From Nymphaea colorata (taxonomy: Eukaryota > Streptophyta > Magnoliopsida > Nymphaeales > Nymphaeaceae): a stretch of DNA of 64,000 bases. The notes beneath the pieces are model-generated. The model had not been told where the DNA came from, made no database searches, and saw nothing but the letters and a program-made list of their open reading frames with translations. The stretch is from assembly GCF_008831285.2 (NCBI RefSeq), contig NC_045141.1, forward strand, positions 21,386,848 to 21,450,847. Reading direction: 5' to 3'. Positions 57,404 through 64,000 of this stretch are shown here, piece by piece; the first letter of the stretch is position 1, and the number at the start of each line of letters is the position of its first letter. The position numbers and the translations under genes were made by a program.

Positions 57404-59663
57404 GCCAACATGGGGCCTGACCATGAGATGGGTTATAATCTTTGAGATCAGCATTTTGGTTTTGCTGACATGTCTGCTTCTTCGCATTCATGTGTCTGTG
57501 ATGCTGCTGTTGGAGTTCATTTGCTTCCCTCAACCAGGAGTGGGCCATATGGGTGGATGAAAGGCTCAGCAATTCAAGATTTGCAAATGGAAAAGCGGTA
57601 AGCCACGGCGGGCACAGCCAGAGCTGAGAAAGAATAACCCCACACCCAACTTGAAAGTTTTCTGTTGTTTTGAGAATTAGCAATGTGCGGAGGGGGGAGT
57701 GAGCATGTTACATGTATATGTATACACCTGCAATTCGATCTCTTTGCGAGCTGAAGATGGTCGGCTTTGAGGCTCGGGTACGTCAGGTGGAACATGAGAG
57801 GCAGTGTACAAATGCAGTGCTGATGGGTTTTGCTGGTGGCCTTAAAAAGTTCCACACGCAGCCATGACTGTTAAAGTTGTGTACAGTTGCAGTGGCAGGG
57901 CAGGCTGGCCCCATTTGCTCGGCTTTTTACAAAACCTCATACTCCCATTGTGTTGGGTAAGAAAGTTATTAGAATGTGTATTCTCGCTGCTCCTGCACTC
58001 CATGGCACCAGCACCCGTTTTTTAACTGCTACAGTTTGTCATATAATTATATATGTTCATATATTTTGGTTTTATCTGTATTCTGTTTAAACTCTATTGC
58101 TTCTAACCTTATTACTTGCTCTGGTTGTGATGCGCGTGATGTGTACATACGATTGTCGGCTAGTCTTGTCATTTTTGGGCGCATGATGCGTTTTGGTTGA
58201 GTTGGCGTCGATGGTGATTTTGTTGGTCATTGCTTAAGTCTGCAGATGGACTCTCTATCTGGTTGTCATGGTCACGTCGGCTTAAGACGCTTTCTAGGTA
58301 TTGTTGCGATTTAAGATTATATTGGTTGCTGTGCCGTCTGCCATATCACACTACCTTTTCAGATAGTGAAGAAAAAATTGGTAAATTAATCCTTTTAAAA
58401 TTGTCTCTCATAAGTTTTCGCTGATTAGAGGTCCTAGGTCGGACCCATTTTCTAAGGTAATTGTCTTTTTTTTTTTCTGAAAAAAGGGTTAGGCTTTTCA
58501 TCTGTCACAGCAGATGTGCAGGCCTCGTATTCGTGAATACTGTATTTTAACCTTGCTGCGGTTTATCTTTACTCAGAATATCTGAGATAACGTAGCGTCG
58601 CTTCATTAGGTCTGGAACCTGCAATCTCCGGAGTTCATGAGCCTGGAGTAGGTCCTTCATCCTGCTTGTTCTCCCTCTCTTGTCACTGCCTGCTCCGGTT
58701 GCTTGGTCCACAGCACGTTCGAGCACGCAATGGATGAGCATGAGTTGGAGACTGAAGCGTTCTTGTGAGCGGCGGCTTTGCCATGCCCACTTCATTAAGC
58801 TTTTGTATACCTATTGATGTTGGCCGTAACCGCACGACTTGCCTAACGAGTACGACGTTCACAGAGGACGTGGCTCGTCCCTGATATCCGTTGGTAGTGA
58901 TAGGAAGACAGGTGCGTCTAACATCGTAGCCAATAAACGGGCCAGGAGAGAATTTTAGTGCGGTTGCACGTTCAGGCGCGACACTAGTAACATCTGTAGT
59001 TGGGGATCAAACTACGGGATCATGTTAGGGAAACAGTGAAACGTTTTGGTATTGGGGTTTCTTAAAAACTTGTTCGAGTACAAGCGCGTCTGAAAAATAG
59101 GGAACTATATGGAATAGATGGTACAGGAATTTTGCAAACAGTTGGTTGCTTATCCAGAACGTATTGGCACCAATTCTCTAAACTTGCACATAAAACTCCA
59201 AACTATAGGAAAAGAGCCTCCAGATCCTGCAAGTTACAGCATGATCCAGTTCTCTATTGCCTTTTTAACCGTACCTTGTCCTTTAACAGCGGTAATCAGA
59301 TTATGTTGGTGCTAGATGTCCTTGAAAATCTCACGTCACAAGTATTTTGCCTCAATGGGTCGCGTTGCCTTCCACTTACAATGTCATACACTGACCGCGT
59401 CACATCGATGTGGCTCGACAAAATTCACCTTGGTATTGCTTAGTCGATCTTTCTGATGTAATAATTCTGTCTGAGTGGCCACAACATAATATGTAGGATC
59501 CCACACAGAGAGGGAGAGGGAGATTTTGGAAAGCCACGACCAACAAACTAATTTATTTTCATGTAAATGACAAAACAGCAACGACAAGAACCTACAACGG
59601 CCTAAAAACTACCGGAGAACTCAAAGATGCCACCCGTAATGGGAAATGAATAGTTGGTCCTGG
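57404..59663. other. Convergent intergenic region between UPF1 and plastid Cpn10
   Basis: The two genes point toward each other, so this 2.26-kb stretch holds both 3' untranslated regions. No credible gene was seen. A minus-strand frame of 82 codons at 58547-58795 (rich in Arg, Gln and Leu) lies in a locally GC-richer patch (about 58490-59020) and could be an old transposon fragment, but I cannot name it. Confidence 0.5.
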
Positions 59664-62385
59664 TTACTCAACCAGAGCCAATAGGTCTCCAGCCTTACAG
59701 AAGCAGTGTTTGGCATCAGTCCCCAGGTCCACCTGTACAGAAACCCGTCAAGTAATCATCTACTGACCAGCAAGCAAAAAAGAGACAGAAATACATTTGT
59801 GAAGCAGCAGGCAGACAGACAGCTGATAACATTGACGGGGGTTCAACTAAGGGAAGTGAACTGCCTCCAAAACGGAAACCTAACTTGTGAGTTTCCCGTT
59901 AAATGGGAAGCAGCGCTTTGCCAAAGCACTAACAATAACAAGGACCATAATTCGGATTATCAAAATATTTGCAAGAGGAAGCTCAGATAAGCAATAGAAA
60001 GACTTTGATTTGGAGCTGTACCTACTTGATTGATGAATTTGGGATTACAAAATATGATGTTTGTAAGAGGAAGCTCAGAAAAGCATCATAGGCTTTTGAC
60101 TAGGAGCTGCGGTCAGTTCAAATGCGAATGAATGCAAGATTACCGCACAACTACATAATCGAGACTCCTGCAGGACCTCAAGGAGTTCCAAGCTGGTTTT
60201 GTCTCAACGACAATCACCAAGTAGGACAAACTTGTTTTCAACTACGACTGTAAACAACACCCGCCTAGTTTCTTAAATACGATGAGTTGCCATGAAAACA
60301 ATCCGGTATTTGAGCATGGCCTTCACTAGAAAGTTCAGCTAAATCAAGCACTAAAATAGATCAGGTGGAGTTCTCGATGCATTGAAAAAAGCCAGTCCAT
60401 AAGTCAGGTAATAGAAGTTCAAGCACTGACAAACTCACCTCATATGCATTAATGTCCGAGAAAAGAACCTGCAAATAAAAGAAAAATTGGTTAAAGATCT
60501 GACTCATATGACGGATGACCCATATTTCTCACTAACAATCATATACTTACACAAGATTGCATATAACTTCAACATCTACTTGCAGTTACGCAGTGATTGC
60601 TATACCACATTCACATGCACATGGTATGGGGATAGAATTACATACACATATTGACACATATAGTACACAATGTTACAAGACGAGCTAATTATGGAGCTGC
60701 AGATGGTCATTACAATCCAAAGCATATTGGAGATGTATAATCAACTACCAATTAATAACATAAATATGTGTTGGATGCTTGCAATATACTAAATCATGAA
60801 ATGAAATACCACATGCAGGCATAGGTAAGGCGGGCAGGTATAACTACTTAGAATAGGAAACAAGAACTCATACAAGTCGATACAGTTCTGTGCATCAACT
60901 GTAAGCAGCATTCAAAGTGCTTCAACAACTCCGGTGACATTTATCAATAGCTAGCTTACCTTCTTGCCAGCTTCAACATTAGTGACGTCCACTCCAACAG
61001 ACAAAACCTGTTCATGCAAACAAAAATGAAACATGGAATAGACTTTTCACAAATTTTTCCAACAAAAATTGACACTTTTTCCAAGGCTCACCTCGCCCAT
61101 AAGATACCGTTCAAATTTGACAGCTGATTTTGGCAACAACACTCCACCAGAAGATTTCTGCATCATAGCACTAATTTGGTCAACAGTAAAACTAATCTAA
61201 ACGATGGTCAACCACGCAGAAATTGGATAGCTGAAACTCGTAAAAATCGTAAAAATGTATAAGCCATTAACAAAATTTCTTGTGAGAAATAAATATAATA
61301 CTGGCATGAGCATGCAACTTCTTAATTCAACTCCATTATCAAACTTTAAGAAAGGATGTATGATAGCTAGGTAATAAAGGTTAACAATATTCACTTTGGT
61401 TTTACCTCCATGCTTTCACCTCACAACCACAGCTTTTTTTGTTTTTGTTTTTGGTGAATATGCCTCCCGTATAGGGAACAAATAACTATAAGAAATACTA
61501 TTATTGCTGATAATAGAATCATCTTCAAATTTCCACTAGTTGCTCCAGATTCATCAGAAAAAATTTCATGCAGATTTGATGGTCTTTCTGCATACATATA
61601 GCTCGTCGCGAGCAATTTTTTTCATGATTAACTATTTTAAATGAAGAACAAACACATGCAGTTATGCAGTCATCCACTGAGTGAAATGTCTCGGAGAAAA
61701 TGATAAATTTTCTTAGTGAATAGCTGATTGTTGTATAGACTCAAAAAGGGCAAGCCGTGTGAATTACAAGTTAAAAAACCCCAAATCCAGTATCTGGCAT
61801 CCCAAAGGGCACAGCACGCACATTAGGAAACTTACAAGAAATATGAAAGCAGTCAACCCGACGCGTAAGTTGTCCACAACATTATTTCAGACAGCCTTAT
61901 CCAAACAACAGAACATAAAATAAAAAGATGATACATCATTTAATCTCGAAGCGACAACCTTTACATTCAAGAATCAAACAGAAATATCCAAATGTGTACG
62001 GAATTTCCTAAATTGCAGTTGAACGAAGTAAAAAATTCCAACAAGAAGCAGTCTTGAGCTCCATTTCTAATCAATGGAAAGAAAACAAGAATGTAGAACA
62101 ATGAAAAGCTAATACGACTAAAATGCTTAGAAGAGACCAACTCCCACATCGTAGTGGAGTACATTCAACTTAAAGCATCCACGGCAATATATGTTCTAAC
62201 AGAAGCCCATAAAAATGATCAAACACTGAAAATGGTAAGAGAAATGAATTTGGAAAAAAAGGAAACCCGCAAGAGCAAAGAGAGTAGCAAGCATACGTAC
62301 TTCAGGCAACTGCTCCAGGCGAACTAGAACCCTATCCGCTTGAGGTACAACCTGCACATTTGAACACCACAAAATTTCAACACGC

Positions 62386-62446
<61 letters not shown>

Positions 62447-62700
62447 TTGCGGGGTCCCATTTCGTGGCAATTGCGTTTATTCTGGGGAAAGTCTGGCTTC
62501 TTCTTGAAAACGTGAGAATCCCACCTATCAGAAATCCGAAAAGAATGTTAGAAATTGAAGAACAGAACAGAGAGAGAGAGAGAAAGAGAGAGAGAGGGAG
62601 AACCGTTCAGGTTTTTGTGGGACACTGGATTTGGTGAGACAAACGTGGTTCTGGGTGCAGAAGGGGACGATGTAGCCAGGAACCCTGCAGCTGCCGCCAT
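59664..62700 (-). CDS. CPN10: 10 kDa chaperonin, chloroplastic (Cpn10-2 type)
   Basis: Seven minus-strand exons, in transcript order 62604-62700, 62445-62524, 62301-62351, 61092-61157, 60960-61007, 60439-60468 and 59664-59732, join in phase to 146 residues. The first ~55 residues (MAAAAGFLATSSPSAPRTTF...) are Ser/Thr/Pro-rich and lack acidic residues, as in a plastid transit peptide. The mature part is one GroES fold: VVPQADRVLVRLEQLPE, the mobile loop KSSGGVLLPKSA (77-88) that docks on Cpn60, KFERYLMGEV, and the end DAKHCFCKAGDLLALVE. It closely matches the remembered Arabidopsis chloroplast Cpn10 (At3g60210 type) and has one domain, unlike the double-domain Cpn20. It acts in the stroma as co-chaperonin of Cpn60, closing the folding cage. 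Introns 1 and 2 are very short (79 and 93 bases) and start with CT microsatellites. Confidence 0.93.
62389..62442. repeat. AG/CT microsatellite filling Cpn10 intron 2
   Basis: Twenty-seven AG units on the plus strand read as CT repeats on the gene strand. They begin directly after the intron's GT donor (62444-62443) and make up more than half of the 93-base intron. Confidence 0.95.
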
Positions 62701-64000
62701 TTCCTCCCTCTGCAACTCTTTTTTTTCGAATATCCTCTTGCCCAAAACAGCCCTGCTAATTGGCAGAGAAAGGGGAGAGTGAGAGCGGAGCCGTGGCGGC
62801 CGGGAACAGGAATATAGAGAAAGAAGGCGGGGGCCAAGCAGGGTTTTATTATCCATTCCTGCTCTCACGGACCTTCTAGTTGTTTCTATGTGGATCAGGG
62901 TTCGGTTCCATATCCAATAATGAGCCTTCGACCCTCTCATCGCCTGTCGCACACTCCCATGGCATCAACGTTGCGACACATTTCCGACCTCTTTGATATT
63001 TCGATATTAAAAAAAAAAATCTGTAACACGCTCCTCAAGCACTTCATAGTTCCAAATTTATGCCATGGCTGTAAGTATTTGGCTCATACTTTGTGGCAGC
63101 TTGACATGTAACCAAGTCAAAGTTCATACAAGCTCTTGGGAAATTAGTCAGGTTCTTGAAGAGCTCCAAGCGAACAAAGCGGCTTAGAAACTAATATAGC
63201 AATACATTCAGATTAATGGGATCCGAAGGCAAAAACTGAGCATTACCTGAAGAACATTCAGCGATCATATGCTCACTTCTCTAGCGGTTCCTTTTAGTCG
63301 TTAGTATTTATGATCTTTTCGTTGACAAATAATACACAGGGAACAGACTCTGCAGAATATGATCTATCCCACCTATAACGCATACAATGGAGATGCTAAT
63401 GAACATCAAGGGGTTATCTGCAACTAATTGCTTCAGGTGCTCCTCATGGGCTGCTTCTTCCCTCCAGCTATTTCTCAAGCAGGGGCAGCCAGCTGCAGCT
63501 CCCGTCACGCCATCGCCTTGAGTGCCTGTTCAGTAGTTCATATCTCCTATAACGTCAGGACCACGAGGCTCTTGCAGAAGAACAGACCTCTAGAGCAGAT
63601 TGAGAGCAAATGAGCTCCTTAACTTGAATATTATTCAACGCACTAAAAGCAACCTGTCACTTTAGCCTGCTTCTTGGCTTTTTTCCTGCATCACACACGC
63701 TCCCTTGTAGAAGATTGTCTGAGGTTCGAGTTTCTCTTAAGGGTCAATTACAGTAACAAGTGCCTTCACATTATGGAGCTTATTCCAAATAAGCACGTTC
63801 AGATACTCTATGAACCGCTCTCATGACTGACCAGCCGAGAAAGGGCAGATCAGGTTACATGGCGGGCGGGGGAAGTTTTCATCCCCAAATACACGGAACA
63901 CAAGCTAACTCTTGCTGTCAAGCGCAGATGTGACACCCACTCACGGTTTGCAATTCAGGCTCACCCACAGTATATATTAATCCGAGCCTTTCCTTGAAAA
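62701..64000. other. Right flank, no recognised gene
   Basis: The first ~250 bases are the promoter and leader of the Cpn10 gene. Beyond that, open frames are at most about 75 codons, and neither strand shows recognisable domains, RNA genes or repeats. Confidence 0.5.
62844..62852 (-). promoter_or_regulatory. Possible TATA box of the Cpn10 gene
   Basis: On the minus strand the sequence reads GGATAATAAAACCC, about 145 bases before the start codon. This would suit a leader of roughly 110 bases. No other evidence supports it. Confidence 0.3.

Noticed and set aside
58547-58795. Minus-strand frame of 82 codons between UPF1 and Cpn10
   Set aside because: It has no recognisable domain or splice context. 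It is kept only as a note in the intergenic description.

Overview
This window is nuclear DNA of a flowering plant. The genes have many short exons with GT-AG introns, the introns and intergenic DNA are AT-rich, GA/CT and CA microsatellites are frequent, and the products are land-plant proteins (purine permeases, a nuclear group II intron maturase, a plastid Cpn10, a TGD4-type envelope protein). The species cannot be fixed from the sequence. Exon boundaries were set by eye, from splice sites and from remembered plant homologues.

Layout: (1) 1-4075, no confident gene. (2) 4076-9194, two tandem minus-strand purine permease genes; the second carries a one-base frameshift. (3) 9996-16225, plus strand, a six-exon RABH1b/Rab6-type GTPase. 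(4) 17633-19810, plus strand, an intronless nuclear maturase of the nMAT2 type. (5) about 20590-22750, a decayed same-strand partial copy of the next gene. (6) 23587-29159, plus strand, a five-exon TGD4-like gene. (7) 29160-36863, intergenic, with decayed transposon fragments. (8) 36864-57403, plus strand, a complete UPF1 gene of 29 exons over 20.5 kb. (9) 59664-62700, minus strand, a seven-exon plastid 10 kDa chaperonin gene. (10) 62701-64000, no recognised gene.

The genes are unrelated single-function loci. Three act in organelles: nMAT2 in mitochondrial intron splicing, TGD4-like in envelope lipid transfer, and Cpn10 in plastid protein folding. UPF1 is the nonsense-mediated decay helicase and RABH1b acts in Golgi trafficking.

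I found no new multi-gene system. The observations most worth checking are: a perfect 69-bp tandem duplication that copies a 3' splice site in UPF1, where use of the upstream copy would put a premature stop into the NMD factor's own message; a GC-AG intron in UPF1; a ~175-bp tandem array in a UPF1 intron; the TGD4-like pseudogene; the permease frameshift; and CT microsatellites that start right at the 5' splice sites of three introns.
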